Source: Thalassovita litoralis
Lineage (GTDB): Bacteria > Pseudomonadota > Alphaproteobacteria > Rhodobacterales > Rhodobacteraceae
DNA length: 64,000 bases
Reading direction: 5' to 3'
Assembly (NCBI RefSeq): GCF_900182725.1
Contig: NZ_FXTO01000013.1
Coordinates: forward strand, 32,190-96,189
The notes beneath the pieces were generated by a model. That model had not been told where the DNA came from, did not search any database, and was given only the letters and a program-made list of their open reading frames with translations. Position 1 is the first letter of the stretch. Each line of letters begins with the position of its first letter. Positions 8,423 through 17,814 of this stretch are shown here, piece by piece. The position numbers and the translations under genes were made by a program.

Positions 8423-10087
8423 TCAGACCTCAATCGTTTTCGGGCGGCGACGCTCGAACCACATGACAATCAGAAGGCGGGTCACAAAGATCGCCGTGAA
8501 GACCGAGGTCAGGATACCCAGCCCCAGCGTGATAGCGAACCCGCGCACCGGGCCAGACCCCAGCATGAACAGGATCACCGAGATGATGAAGGTGGTGATA
8601 TTGGCATCAATGATCGCAGACAGCGCCCGATCATAGCCCAGTTCGATCGCCCGTGCCGGGCCGCGTGCGGTCCGCAATTCTTCGCGGATGCGTTCAAACA
8701 CCAGCACGTTGGCATCCACCGCCATACCAATGGTCAGCACGATCCCGGCGATACCGGGCAGCGTCAGCGTCCCCCCAATCAGGCTCAGCGCACCAAAGAT
8801 CAGCGCGACGTTCATCATCAGCGCGATATTGGCAAAGGTGCCGAACAACCCATAGCTAAGCTGCATGAAAATCAGCACGGCCAGACCAGCCACGATACAG
8901 GCGATTTTGCCCGCCTCGATGCTGTCAGCCCCCAGTTCCGGGCCGATGGTCCGTTCTTCCAGAAAATCCAGACCGGCGGGCAAAGCCCCTGCCCGCAGCA
9001 AAACCGCCAGATGGGTCGATTCGTCCACGGTGAAATTGCCGGTGATGATCCCCGATCCGCCACCGATATGCGCCTGAATGACCGGGGCGCTGATCACCTC
9101 TCCGTCCAGAACGATGGCAAAGGGGTTGCCGATATTTTCGGCGGTGTAATCCCCGAATTTCCGCGCCCCGGACGTATTGAACCGGAACGACACCGCAGGC
9201 CGCCCGTTCTGATCGAAGGACGGTTGTGCATCCACCAGATCCTCGCCGGTGACAACGGGGGCCTGTTCCAGAACGTAATAAAGCCCCGCCTCGTCCACGG
9301 CGGGCAATACCTCGTTTCCGGCCCCGGCGGGCATGTCGGCGTTATTGGTGCGCGTCACAACCGGCTGGAACGTCAATTGCGCGGTGGTGCCGATGATGTC
9401 TTTCAGCTCTTTCGCGCTGCCCACACCGGGCACCTGAATCAGGATACGGTCATCGCCCTGCCGCTGGATGGTGGGTTCGCGGGTTCCGACCTCGTCAATC
9501 CGGCGGCGGATGATTTCCAACGCCTGCTTGACGGTACGATCATCCGTGGCGACGCGCTCGGCCTCGCTCAGCATGACCACCACGTCAGCGCCGTCTACGG
9601 TTACTTCGATATCGCTGGACCCGGCCCCCGACAGGCTGACCACCGGACGCGCCAGACCGCGCACCAGTTCAGCCGCGCGTTCCGCCATTTCCGGTTTTTG
9701 GTTCAGCCGGACCCGCAGCTCCGCGCCCTTGGTGCGCTGCAACCGGATCGTGCCAATCGTGTCACGTTCCTCGCGCAGCAGATCGCGCACTTCGGGCCAC
9801 ATCGCCTGTAAGCGGCTTTCATAAACATCCTCAACCTGTACCTCGGCCAGAAGATGCGCACCGCCGCGCAAATCCAGCCCCAGATTGACCAACCCAGACG
9901 GCAGGAAAGACGGCCACAGGCCAACCTGTTCCTCCAGCCCTTGCCCCGAGCCTCCGGCTTCGATGGCGGCGACGGCGTCGTTATGGGTTTCCACCCGCGT
10001 GTAAAACGCGTTCGGAAGCGCCAGCAACAATCCCAGGACACATAGCCCCAAGATTACCACGCGCTTCCACAGGTCAATCTGTAGCAT
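8423..10087 (-). CDS. secD: Protein translocase subunit SecD
   Basis: A 554-residue translocon accessory protein. It has an N-terminal helix, then LGLDLRGGAHLLAEV (the SecD D1 motif), a large periplasmic region with RRRIDEVGTREPTIQRQG and IQVPG, and a C-terminal membrane bundle with IAGIVLTIGMAVDANVLVFERIREEL. That proton-relay Asp motif is intact. It acts with SecF and YajC at the inner membrane. The yajC gene precedes it by 32 bases on the same strand, giving the usual yajC-secD-secF order. Confidence 0.97.
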   Translation of the reverse strand: MLQIDLWKRVVILGLCVLGLLLALPNAFYTRVETHNDAVAAIEAGGSGQGLEEQVGLWPSFLPSGLVNLGLDLRGGAHLLAEVQVEDVYESRLQAMWPEVRDLLREERDTIGTIRLQRTKGAELRVRLNQKPEMAERAAELVRGLARPVVSLSGAGSSDIEVTVDGADVVVMLSEAERVATDDRTVKQALEIIRRRIDEVGTREPTIQRQGDDRILIQVPGVGSAKELKDIIGTTAQLTFQPVVTRTNNADMPAGAGNEVLPAVDEAGLYYVLEQAPVVTGEDLVDAQPSFDQNGRPAVSFRFNTSGARKFGDYTAENIGNPFAIVLDGEVISAPVIQAHIGGGSGIITGNFTVDESTHLAVLLRAGALPAGLDFLEERTIGPELGADSIEAGKIACIVAGLAVLIFMQLSYGLFGTFANIALMMNVALIFGALSLIGGTLTLPGIAGIVLTIGMAVDANVLVFERIREELRTARGPARAIELGYDRALSAIIDANITTFIISVILFMLGSGPVRGFAITLGLGILTSVFTAIFVTRLLIVMWFERRRPKTIEV

Positions 10088-10119
10088 AGGATAGGCTTTC
10101 GCTTAGAGGCAGGACAGGC

Positions 10120-10407
10120 TTACGCCTCGGCTGCGGCCGGTTCAGTTTTGCTCAGAACCTGTGCAATGGTGGCTTTGACCACGCGCACTTTGACGCCATC
10201 AGCGATTTCAACTTCGATCTCGCCGTCATCTTTGACCTTCGACACTTTGCCGATGATACCGCCCTGCGTCACCACCTGATCGCCACGGCGCAGATTGGAT
10301 ACCATGTTTTGGTGATCCTTCATCTTTTTCTGCTGCGGGCGGATCAGCAGGAAATACATGATCCCGAAAATCAGGATAAGCGGGAGAAACTGGCCAATGG
10401 CGTCCAT
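10120..10407 (-). CDS. yajC: Preprotein translocase subunit YajC
   Basis: A 95-residue single-span protein. MDAIGQFLPLILIFGIMYFL forms the helix and IRPQQKKMKDHQNMVSNLRRGDQVVTQGGIIGKV the conserved cytoplasmic domain. The ending is Ala/Glu-rich. The start at 10407 is preferred because AAGGACAG lies upstream and the membrane helix is then at the very N-terminus; the longer frame to 10644 overlaps serS. It heads the yajC-secD-secF operon and diverges from serS. Confidence 0.95.
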   Translation of the reverse strand: MDAIGQFLPLILIFGIMYFLLIRPQQKKMKDHQNMVSNLRRGDQVVTQGGIIGKVSKVKDDGEIEVEIADGVKVRVVKATIAQVLSKTEPAAAEA

Positions 10408-10638
10408 CTTGTCTGTCCTTATAGATGCAGGCAGGGCCGAAACGGCCCCGCGAATTTGCAGGGAACCTATGTGCGGACCCCGCCATTTGCAAGGCGCGAA
10501 AGCCCCGCCTGTCTGTAACGGATTGGCGCATTCATGGCACAAATCCAATTGCGCAGACGCGCCATGCTTACATCCGGCGCAAAAATCGGCAATAAGCGGC
10601 GCGAAACACGACTCAAACCCGCAACCCGGAGCAAACCC

Positions 10639-11931
10639 ATGCATGACATCCGTGCCATCCGCGAAAATCCCGCCGCTTTCGATGCGGCCCTTGCCCGCCG
10701 CGGGGCTGCGCCGTTGTCATCCGACATTCTGGCGCTGGACGAATCCCGCCGGGCCAAAATTCTGGCCGCCGAAACCGCGCAGGCCGATCAGAACAAGGCC
10801 GCCAAACTGGTCGGTGCCGCCAAGGCCAAGGGCGACGAGGCAGAGTTCGAACGCCTGCGCGCGCTGGTCGCCGAAAAGAAATCCGAAATCGCCGCCATGC
10901 AGACCGAGGCGAAAGAGCTGGATCAAAAGCTGAATGACCTGCTGATGACCCTGCCCAACACCCCGCTGGACGATGTCCCGCAAGGCGCAGATGAAAACGA
11001 TAACGTGGAAATCCGCCGCTGGGGCACCCCGCGCGAATTCGATTTCCAGCCGATCGAACATTTTGAACTGTCCGGCGTCAAACCCGGTATGGATTTTGAA
11101 ACGGCGGCCAAACTGTCCGGCTCGCGGTTTGTGGTGCTAAGCGGGGCAGTGTCGCGCATTCACCGGGCGCTGGCGCAGTTCATGCTGAACACCCATGTGG
11201 ATGAAAACGGCCTGACCGAAGCCTGGACCCCGGTTCTGGTGCGCGAAGAAATGATGCTGGGCACCGGGCAACTGCCGAAATTCGGCGAAGACAGCTATCA
11301 AACCCGCGAAGGCTGGTGGCTGGTTCCCACCGCCGAAGTCACCCTGACCAATATCGTCAACGGTGAAACCGTCGACCACGACAGCCTGCCCCGCCGCTAT
11401 GTGGCCCATACCCAATGTTTTCGCTCGGAAGCGGGTAGCGCAGGCCGCGATACCGCCGGGATGCTGCGCCAGCACCAGTTTGAAAAGGTGGAAATGGTTT
11501 CCATCACCCACCCCGATGCCAGCCTGGCCGAACACGACCGCATGACGAAATGCGCCGAAGGTATCCTTGAAAAACTGGGCCTGCCCTATCGCACGGTGGT
11601 GCTGTGTACCGGCGACATGGGATTTGGCGCGACGAAAACCCACGATATCGAGGTCTGGCTGCCCGGTCAGAATACCTATCGTGAAATCAGTTCTGTTTCG
11701 GTCTGCGGTGATTTTCAAGCGCGCCGGATGAATGCCCGGTTCAAACCCGCCGATGGCGGCAAGCCGCAATTCGTTCACACGTTGAATGGCTCGGGGCTGG
11801 CAGTGGGCCGTACGCTGATCGCGGTTCTGGAAAACGGCCAGCAGGCGGACGGGTCCGTGTCCCTGCCCGATGTCCTGCACCCCTATCTGGGCGGAAAAAC
11901 CCGCCTGACCGCCGAAGGCCGGTTGGTCTGA
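10639..11931 (+). CDS. serS: Seryl-tRNA synthetase
   Basis: This 430-residue class II aminoacyl-tRNA synthetase charges tRNA-Ser and tRNA-Sec-type acceptors with serine. The N-terminal coiled-coil arm (about residues 30-100, rich in Ala, Lys and Glu) binds the tRNA long variable arm. Motif 2 is [20 protein letters not shown] and motif 3 is [17 protein letters not shown]. The start [11 protein letters not shown] is the family-typical N-terminus and has GGAG upstream; the longer frame from 10534 adds an unrelated basic stretch. A REPIN-like element follows the stop. Confidence 0.97.
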   Translation: MHDIRAIRENPAAFDAALARRGAAPLSSDILALDESRRAKILAAETAQADQNKAAKLVGAAKAKGDEAEFERLRALVAEKKSEIAAMQTEAKELDQKLNDLLMTLPNTPLDDVPQGADENDNVEIRRWGTPREFDFQPIEHFELSGVKPGMDFETAAKLSGSRFVVLSGAVSRIHRALAQFMLNTHVDENGLTEAWTPVLVREEMMLGTGQLPKFGEDSYQTREGWWLVPTAEVTLTNIVNGETVDHDSLPRRYVAHTQCFRSEAGSAGRDTAGMLRQHQFEKVEMVSITHPDASLAEHDRMTKCAEGILEKLGLPYRTVVLCTGDMGFGATKTHDIEVWLPGQNTYREISSVSVCGDFQARRMNARFKPADGGKPQFVHTLNGSGLAVGRTLIAVLENGQQADGSVSLPDVLHPYLGGKTRLTAEGRLV

Positions 11932-11949
11932 TCTGACCAGCCTAAGATT

Positions 11950-12065
11950 GGGGGCTTTGCCCCCGGTCGCCTATGGCGCCCTCCCCCAGAGTATTTGAGA
12001 TCAGAAAGAAGCGCATCGGTTTCTTTCTGATTGGCAATACTCCGGGGTTTGGGGCAGCGCCCCAA
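11950..12065. repeat. REPIN-like composite inverted repeat between convergent genes
   Basis: GGGGGC-TTT-GCCCCC (11950-11964) is followed by GAGTATTTGAGATCAGAAAG (11989-12008). The arms TCAGAAAGAA (12001-12010) and TTCTTTCTGA (12021-12030) pair perfectly across ten bases. Then come GGCAATACTCCGGGG and TTGGGGC-AGC-GCCCCAA. The whole is roughly mirror-symmetric: hairpin, half element, half element inverted, hairpin. It fills the gap between serS and the convergent desaturase and may serve both as terminator. Confidence 0.65.
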
Positions 12066-12109
12066 GGCCTGAGGAAACGACCAAGGCCGATAACAGGCGC
12101 GCATCAGGC

Positions 12110-13117
12110 TCAGGCAACGGTGACTGGCTTTGGGGCTGTTCGGGATGGAAACGGCACAAGCTTTTGCGCGTCTTCGTCCCATAGTTTCAGCCGAAAGGCA
12201 CGGAGTGCTTCGGGCCAGCGCACCAAAGTGGTTTGCGGTGCCAATGCTGCCGCAAGATCGCGCTGACACCGCCGCAGCCGATAGGACGGGATGCGTGGCT
12301 CAAAATGGTGGATGTCGTGATAGGCGATATTTCCAGTCCCCAGATCCCACCACCACCCCAGATCCAACGAGGACGCACCTTTCAGCGCCGCCATCTGAGG
12401 GTTCAAATCGGGACGGCGATCCCAATATGTTTCTTCAAAATTATGTTGCAGATAGACCAGAAACACCCCGATCGCACCGGCCAACACCGCCGTGACTGCC
12501 CAGATCGCCAACCCGGTCCAACCTGCCCAAATCCAGATCAGCCCAAGCCACAGCGCAATCCCCAAATTATGCGCCAGAACGTCCCAGACACCTGTTTTCA
12601 AAGCATTTTTAGGCCAGCGATAACGCAGGAAATATACAAAAATGCCACCGACCAGCATCAGCACCACCGGATTCCGGTATAGCCGATAATATAGCCGCGT
12701 CCCCGGTCCCGCCGCCTGCCATTCCCGCAGGGTCATGGTGTGAACTTCGCCGGTTTCGCGATGATCCAGATTGCCGATATGTTTGTGATGCAGGTTGTGA
12801 TTATAGCGCATGGCCCGAAACGGCGTCAGCGTAAACACCGACAGCCCATAGCCCGCCCAAACATTCTGCGCCGGGGTTTTGAACAGGGACGCATGGCCGC
12901 AATCATGCTGCAACACATACAGCCGCACCGCCGCAAAGGCATTCACCACCACCGCCAATGGCAAAAGCAGGCTCCATAGCCCTGCCCCCACCAATCCGAC
13001 AGCCGCCCAAAGCGTCACAAAATACACGGCAAAGGTGCCAAAATAGCTTAGCGCCGCCAGCCGGTTATCCGGCTGAATATAGGCACGGGTCAGATCGCGG
13101 ATCGTGCGGATGGACAT
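12110..13117 (-). CDS. Membrane fatty acid desaturase (paralogue 1)
   Basis: A 335-residue integral-membrane desaturase of the di-iron FADS family. The three histidine boxes are present: HDCGH (from residue 71), HNLHH (around 107-111) and YHDIHHFEPRIPSYRL near the C-terminus, with HNFEETYW before it. Hydrophobic segments lie between boxes. It would insert a double bond into an acyl chain, but whether of a lipid, acyl carrier or carotenoid-like substrate is not visible. ATG 13117 has a strong GGAGGT site; the longer frame to 13267 lacks one and adds a basic, non-membrane leader. The gene at 13826 is its paralogue. Confidence 0.85.
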   Translation of the reverse strand: MSIRTIRDLTRAYIQPDNRLAALSYFGTFAVYFVTLWAAVGLVGAGLWSLLLPLAVVVNAFAAVRLYVLQHDCGHASLFKTPAQNVWAGYGLSVFTLTPFRAMRYNHNLHHKHIGNLDHRETGEVHTMTLREWQAAGPGTRLYYRLYRNPVVLMLVGGIFVYFLRYRWPKNALKTGVWDVLAHNLGIALWLGLIWIWAGWTGLAIWAVTAVLAGAIGVFLVYLQHNFEETYWDRRPDLNPQMAALKGASSLDLGWWWDLGTGNIAYHDIHHFEPRIPSYRLRRCQRDLAAALAPQTTLVRWPEALRAFRLKLWDEDAQKLVPFPSRTAPKPVTVA

Positions 13118-13200
13118 GCAACCTCCTGTCAATTCCGATTCACGCAAGGATAGCATAGCATGACAACGGTTTTTTGACCTGATCGACTTGTTCCCCAAAA

Positions 13201-13232
13201 GCACAAACCCCCGGCGCAACCAGCACCGGGGG
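13201..13232 (-). terminator. Probable terminator after the EF-hand gene
   Basis: CCCCCGG (13208-13214) pairs with CCGGGGG (13226-13232). On the minus strand it is followed by a T-rich TTTGTGCTTTT. It lies 46 bases after the EF-hand stop and before the desaturase ribosome site. Confidence 0.5.
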
Positions 13233-13277
13233 CGTCCAGACGGCCCCGAGGTCAGGCCGTTGGTCATTGGCGGATGA

Positions 13278-13514
13278 TCAGCCTTCGATCAAACCGGCCT
13301 CGACAGCGGCAGCCAGTTCTTCGGGGCTGACTTCGCCGCTGGCATCCGCGTCGATCTGTGCGAACAGCTCTTCGCTCAGGTCCGCGTAGACAGCGGCCAT
13401 TTCGTCCATCGAATAGGTGCCGTTGCCATCGGTATCTTCGACGGCGGTTTCGGCCTGTGCCTGAACCGCAAAAACCGCTGCCGCAGCAGCCAGGGTCAGA
13501 ACGAACTTCTTCAT
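13278..13514 (-). CDS. Small exported EF-hand protein
   Basis: A 78-residue secreted calcium-binding candidate. The N-terminus MKKFVLTLAAAAAVFAVQAQA is a Sec signal peptide cleaved after AQA. Two EF-hand loops follow: DTDGNGTYSMDE and DADASGEVSPEE. Both have acidic residues at positions 1, 3 and 12, and a central glycine at position 6. The mature protein is strongly acidic. ATG 13514 has GGAG upstream; the longer frame to 13604 hides the signal peptide. It lies between two desaturase genes on the strand of the first. The function is unknown; periplasmic calcium buffering or sensing is inference. Confidence 0.8.
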   Translation of the reverse strand: MKKFVLTLAAAAAVFAVQAQAETAVEDTDGNGTYSMDEMAAVYADLSEELFAQIDADASGEVSPEELAAAVEAGLIEG

Positions 13515-13825
13515 GAAGCAAAACTCCAAATGCGACTCATAAGTCGCTGAAACAAAGGCGAAAGTGCCTTCGTGCGCAGAAATATCCCAACCCTGAATTT
13601 TCACAAGTGGTCCCGATTACGGCCCGCAGGCCGTAGCCCCGGCCCGTCGGCAAAACGGCGCTTATGCCAGCAAAGCAGGATAAAATCCGGGGCCGCCCCC
13701 TGCCGCGTGCGCCCGCTGGTGGCTTCCCCTTTGTGACATAGCGCCCCAGACAGTAGTTTTCACCATTCCCGCCGCGCCCCCCATCATGTAAAGGGGCAGC
13801 CGAACCAACAAAGAAAAGCAAATCA
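13515..13825. other. 311-base intergenic region, divergent promoters expected
   Basis: No convincing gene is seen. It separates the EF-hand gene (minus) from the second desaturase (plus) and should hold both promoters, though no clear -35/-10 pair stands out. A hairpin TACGGCC-CGCA-GGCCGTA lies at 13618-13635. Confidence 0.5.
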
Positions 13826-14860
13826 ATGCCTGATCCATCCGGCGCCGCTGGGCAAGCTACCGAAACCCGAGCCGCAAGAGACTGGATCAAGATCCTTGCG
13901 CAATATCGACAGCCAAACACATGGCGCAGCAGCTTCGAGCTGGCCGTGACCTTGGGCGCATTTCTGGGCCTTTGGGCGCTGGCATGGTGGGCGATGTCCA
14001 TCAGCTATTGGCTGACCTTGGCAATTTCCCTGTTGAATGCCGCCTTTTTGGTGCGCCTGTTCGCCATCCAGCATGATTGCGGACATGGATCTCTTTTGAC
14101 CAACCGCACCGCGAGCGACTGGCTGGGCCGCGTTTTAGGCGTGATCACCCTGACACCATATGACGTGTGGCGGCGCACCCATTCGATTCACCACAGTTCC
14201 GCCGGGCATCTGGGGCGGCGTGGCATCGGGGATGTGCATACAAAGACCGTTGCGGAATATGCCAGCCTGACACGATTTGATCGGCTGATGTACCGGCTTT
14301 ACCGCAACCCTGCCGTTTTATTCGGGTTCGGGCCAAGCTATTTGTTTTTCCTGCAAAACCGGGTGCCGGTGGGGTTGATGAACAGTCCCCGGTTCTGGGC
14401 CAGCGCAATGGGAACCAACGCCGCGATTGTGGCGGTTCTGGCGGTGATCTACTGGTTCGGGGGAATTATGCCGATCCTGTTGATCTTCCTGCCCTCGACC
14501 ATATTGGCGGCAACAGCCGGGATGTGGCTGTTTTATGTCCAGCATCAGTTCGAGGATACCCATTGGGCTCAGGAAGAAGACTGGGACATGCACACCGCCG
14601 CATTGCAGGGCAGTTCCTATTACGTGCTGCCGCCGCTGCTGCAATGGCTTAGCGCGAATATCGGCATCCACCACGTTCATCACCTGTACAGCCGCATTCC
14701 GTTTTATCGCCTGCCCGATGTGCTGCGCGATTACCCGGAACTGGCACAAGACAATCGCATGACGATCCGCGAAAGCCTTACCAGTGCCCGCCTGCATCTG
14801 TGGGATGAGAAGTCAAAGAAACTTCTGTCCTTTGCTCAGGCCCGCACAGTGGCTCATTAA
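13826..14860 (+). CDS. Membrane fatty acid desaturase (paralogue 2)
   Basis: A 344-residue di-iron membrane desaturase. The histidine boxes are HDCGH (from residue 83), THSIHHSSAGHLG and IGIHHVHHLYSRIPFYRL, with VQHQFEDTHW before the third. It aligns through its length with the desaturase encoded at 12110-13117, including TLTP after box 1, GDVHT/GEVHT, and MYRLYRNPAVL/YYRLYRNPVVL, so the two are diverged duplicates in opposite orientation. The N-terminal 20 residues are extended and polar. The substrate is unknown. A terminator follows within 40 bases. Confidence 0.87.
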   Translation: MPDPSGAAGQATETRAARDWIKILAQYRQPNTWRSSFELAVTLGAFLGLWALAWWAMSISYWLTLAISLLNAAFLVRLFAIQHDCGHGSLLTNRTASDWLGRVLGVITLTPYDVWRRTHSIHHSSAGHLGRRGIGDVHTKTVAEYASLTRFDRLMYRLYRNPAVLFGFGPSYLFFLQNRVPVGLMNSPRFWASAMGTNAAIVAVLAVIYWFGGIMPILLIFLPSTILAATAGMWLFYVQHQFEDTHWAQEEDWDMHTAALQGSSYYVLPPLLQWLSANIGIHHVHHLYSRIPFYRLPDVLRDYPELAQDNRMTIRESLTSARLHLWDEKSKKLLSFAQARTVAH

Positions 14861-14891
14861 CAAAGGCCCAATAACAAACTACTACGCAAAA

Positions 14892-14920
14892 GAAAAAGGG
14901 CGCATCAGCGCCCTTTTGGT
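14892..14920. terminator. Bidirectional terminator overlapping the der stop
   Basis: AAAAGGGCGC (14894-14903), loop ATCA, and GCGCCCTTTT (14908-14917) form a perfect 10-bp stem with A- and T-runs on the two flanks. The der stop codon (14905-14907) sits in the loop, so the last codons of der form part of the stem. It can end both desaturase 2 and der transcripts. Confidence 0.85.
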
Positions 14921-16374
14921 TTCTTGTTCAGGTGTTTGGTCAAGGCACCCGCATTCTTTTCGCGGCGTCCCTTATAGGGGTTCTTGTTCCCCTGCCCCCG
15001 CATATACAGCCGGATCGGCGTGCCGGGCATGTCGAAATCCTGCCGCAACCCGTTCACCAGATAGCGTGAATAGCTGTCGGGGATTTTATCGGGGTGCGAA
15101 CACATCACCACGAATCCCGGCGGGCGGGTTTTGGCCTGTGTCATATAACGCAGCTTGATCCGCTTACCCTGCGGGGCGGGCGGCGGGTGCTGTTCCAGCA
15201 TCCCCACCAGCCAGCGGTTCAGTGCAGCGGTTGGGATACGGCGGTTCCATGTCTCATAGGCGCGTTCGATGGCGGCTTGCAGCCGATCCAGCCCCTTGCC
15301 GGTCTTGGCGGATACCGTAACCAGCGGCGCACCGCGCAATTGCGGCAGCAGTCGTTCAAACGCTTCTTTCAAGGCCCGCAGTTTTTCCTGCTTTTCGTCC
15401 TCGATATCCCATTTGTTCACCGCCACCACGACAGCCCGGCCTTCGCGTTCGGCCAGATCGGCAATACGCAAATCCTGCTGCTCAAACGGGATCGCTGCAT
15501 CCAGCAGTACCACCACAACCTCGGCGAATTTCACCGCCCGCAGGCCATCGGACACAGACAGCTTTTCCAGCTTTTCCTGTACCTTGGCGCGTTTGCGCAT
15601 CCCTGCGGTGTCCCACATCCGCACCGGCAGGCCATTCCAGTCGATCGTCAGTGAAATCGCGTCACGGGTGATCCCGGCCTCGGGGCCGGTCAACAGGCGG
15701 TCTTCGCCCAGAATTTTGTTAATCAGGGTGGATTTCCCGGCATTGGGGCGGCCCACCACGGCAATTTGCATCGGTTTGTCGATGGTCGGCCAACGGATCG
15801 GCAATTCTTCTTCGCCGTCCCAATCTTCGTCCACGCTGATGTCTGTTTCAGGCTGATGCTGTTCCGCCTGATCCGCGAATTCCTCGGCCAAAGGCATCAG
15901 AACATGCAGCAGATCGCCCATGCCTTCGCCGTGTTCAGCAGACAACCGCAAGGGTTCGCCCAGACCCAGCGCATAGGCTTCCAGCGCTCCGGCCTCGCCC
16001 GCGCGGCCTTCGGCTTTGTTCGCGGCCAGAATCACATACTTGGCCCGCTTGCGCAGGATATCGGCAAACACCTCGTCTGACGGTGTCACCCCCACACGTG
16101 CATCCAGCATGAACAGGCAAATATCGGCCATATCCACGGCCCGTTCGGTCAGCCGCCGCATCCGCCCCTGAAGGCTGTCATCGGTGGCTTCTTCCAACCC
16201 GGCGGTGTCAATCACGGTAAAGCGCAGATCGCCCAGACGCGCCTCGCCCTCGCGCAAATCGCGCGTCACACCGGGCTGGTCATCGACCAGCGCCAGCCGT
16301 TTGCCGACCAGACGATTGAATAACGTGGACTTGCCCACATTCGGGCGGCCCACAATGGCAAGGGTGAAACTCAT
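14905..16374 (-). CDS. der: Ribosome biogenesis GTPase Der (EngA)
   Basis: A 489-residue tandem-GTPase protein of 50S subunit assembly. The first G domain has [12 protein letters not shown] and DTAGLEE, with NKAE at the G4 position rather than the common NKxD. The second has [22 protein letters not shown] and NKWD. A C-terminal KH-like domain ([19 protein letters not shown]) and a basic tail ending KKPKGR follow. It lies downstream of the BamB-like lipoprotein gene on the same strand, a conserved neighbourhood. Full length. Confidence 0.97.
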   Translation of the reverse strand: MSFTLAIVGRPNVGKSTLFNRLVGKRLALVDDQPGVTRDLREGEARLGDLRFTVIDTAGLEEATDDSLQGRMRRLTERAVDMADICLFMLDARVGVTPSDEVFADILRKRAKYVILAANKAEGRAGEAGALEAYALGLGEPLRLSAEHGEGMGDLLHVLMPLAEEFADQAEQHQPETDISVDEDWDGEEELPIRWPTIDKPMQIAVVGRPNAGKSTLINKILGEDRLLTGPEAGITRDAISLTIDWNGLPVRMWDTAGMRKRAKVQEKLEKLSVSDGLRAVKFAEVVVVLLDAAIPFEQQDLRIADLAEREGRAVVVAVNKWDIEDEKQEKLRALKEAFERLLPQLRGAPLVTVSAKTGKGLDRLQAAIERAYETWNRRIPTAALNRWLVGMLEQHPPPAPQGKRIKLRYMTQAKTRPPGFVVMCSHPDKIPDSYSRYLVNGLRQDFDMPGTPIRLYMRGQGNKNPYKGRREKNAGALTKHLNKKPKGR

Positions 16375-16423
16375 GTCTCAGGCTCCAAAGCGGATCAAGC
16401 GGCCCTGTTATACCATTCCCGCG

Positions 16424-17752
16424 TCAACGGAAAGCGTACAATTGCCCCTTGGTGGACACCACATACAACGTGCGCCCCGCGACAACCGGCGCGGTCGTCG
16501 CCCCATCCGGCACATCTACCGTCTGGGTCAGGCTGCCATCCTTGGGATCGAAAAACCGCATCTTGCCATCGTTCGACGCAACAATGATCCGCCCCCCGGC
16601 CAGTACCGGCCCCATATTGGCGTAAACCTCGGTCGCTTTTTTCTGGGTGAACTTCACGTAATTGGGCAGTTTCACCCCCCAGATGCGGCTACCATCTTTG
16701 GCATTCAGACGGACCAGTTCGTTTTGATCGGTAATCGCAAAGACCGAACCCCCAGCAGGCCACATTGGCCCCAGCGCCCCGTCCTTGGCCGTCCACAGCC
16801 GTTCACCGCTGTCCAAATCCATCGCCACCATCCGGCCCGCATAAGACCCGACATAGACAGTGCCACCATCCACCACCGGATCGCCGGTGATGTCGCTGAT
16901 CTTGCCAAGCGCCCGATTGCGCCGCTGCCCTGCCAATTGCGAAGCCCAAAGCCGCATACCGCCCTTGCGGAACGCCGCCTGCACCTCGCCATCGCCATAG
17001 CCGAAGATCGCGTATTTATCGGTCAGCGCAGGGGACGGCGCCCCCAGCACGTTGCCGGTATCCGGCGCTGATGTCATCTGCCAGCGAATACGCCCACTGT
17101 CTGCCTCGATTGCCCATGCGGTATCGTCGCCGCTGGTGACATAAACCAGCCCCTTGTAGTAGGTCGGCGCACCCGATCCGCTGGCATTCAGCAATTGCTG
17201 CCATTTTACAGCGCCCGAAACCGGGTCCAGCGCGGTCAGGCTGCCAAAGCCCGAGGTCACGAACACCATTCCACCGCCATAGGCCAGCCCGCCGCCGGTC
17301 GCTTCGTCCGGGGTATCGCGCGGCGGCGTCAGATCGCGGCTCCACAGCCTTTCGCCAGTACCCGAGGTGGCGACCACCGTTGCATTGGCGTCCAGCGTGT
17401 AAATTCGTCCATCGGCCACGATGGGATCAGCCGTGATCCGGTTGCGACGGCTGTCGCCCGCCCCAATCGGAGCAGACCAAACCAAGGTCGGCGCGGTCCC
17501 CAAAGCAGCGTTCGAGGTCCGATAGGCAGGCGTGCCAATCCGATGTGTCCATTCGCTGTTGGCGCGTTGCGCGGGCAGTCTGATTGCCACGGAACGATTC
17601 TCACTGATCGCATCGGCGGGCGGGGTGCCGCCCTCCAGCACCGCGTAAATCTCTTCCCGCTTGCCGATCAGAACTTCCTCGCGCTCACTGCACGCGGCCA
17701 GCATTGCCAAACCAGCCACTCCAAGGACCAAAGAACTTGCTTTCACGGACAC
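16424..17752 (-). CDS. PQQ-like beta-propeller lipoprotein, BamB-like
   Basis: A 442-residue exported lipoprotein. A lipoprotein signal ends in the lipobox LAAC (Cys 21). The rest consists of repeating beta-propeller blades with PQQ-repeat character, for example VADGRIYTLDANATVVATS, GGTVYVGSYAGRMVAMDLDSGERLW and VAGRTLYVVSTKGQLYAF at the end. This matches the outer-membrane assembly lipoprotein BamB. GTG 17752 is chosen because GAGGG precedes it and the signal peptide starts there; the longer ATG frame to 17818 overlaps the upstream gene. The neighbouring TPR gene and der support a BamB/YfgM/Der block. Confidence 0.85.
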   Translation of the reverse strand: MSVKASSLVLGVAGLAMLAACSEREEVLIGKREEIYAVLEGGTPPADAISENRSVAIRLPAQRANSEWTHRIGTPAYRTSNAALGTAPTLVWSAPIGAGDSRRNRITADPIVADGRIYTLDANATVVATSGTGERLWSRDLTPPRDTPDEATGGGLAYGGGMVFVTSGFGSLTALDPVSGAVKWQQLLNASGSGAPTYYKGLVYVTSGDDTAWAIEADSGRIRWQMTSAPDTGNVLGAPSPALTDKYAIFGYGDGEVQAAFRKGGMRLWASQLAGQRRNRALGKISDITGDPVVDGGTVYVGSYAGRMVAMDLDSGERLWTAKDGALGPMWPAGGSVFAITDQNELVRLNAKDGSRIWGVKLPNYVKFTQKKATEVYANMGPVLAGGRIIVASNDGKMRFFDPKDGSLTQTVDVPDGATTAPVVAGRTLYVVSTKGQLYAFR

Positions 17753-17814
17753 TGCCCTCACTTCTTTTTGCGGCCCGCCTGTTCCACCTTTAGGAACCCC
17801 GACCGCGCGGTGGA

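Noticed and set aside
14905..16374. NKAE instead of NKxD at the G4 motif of the first Der GTPase domain
   Set aside because: Probably normal for alphaproteobacterial Der as far as I recall; not enough to call degeneration.
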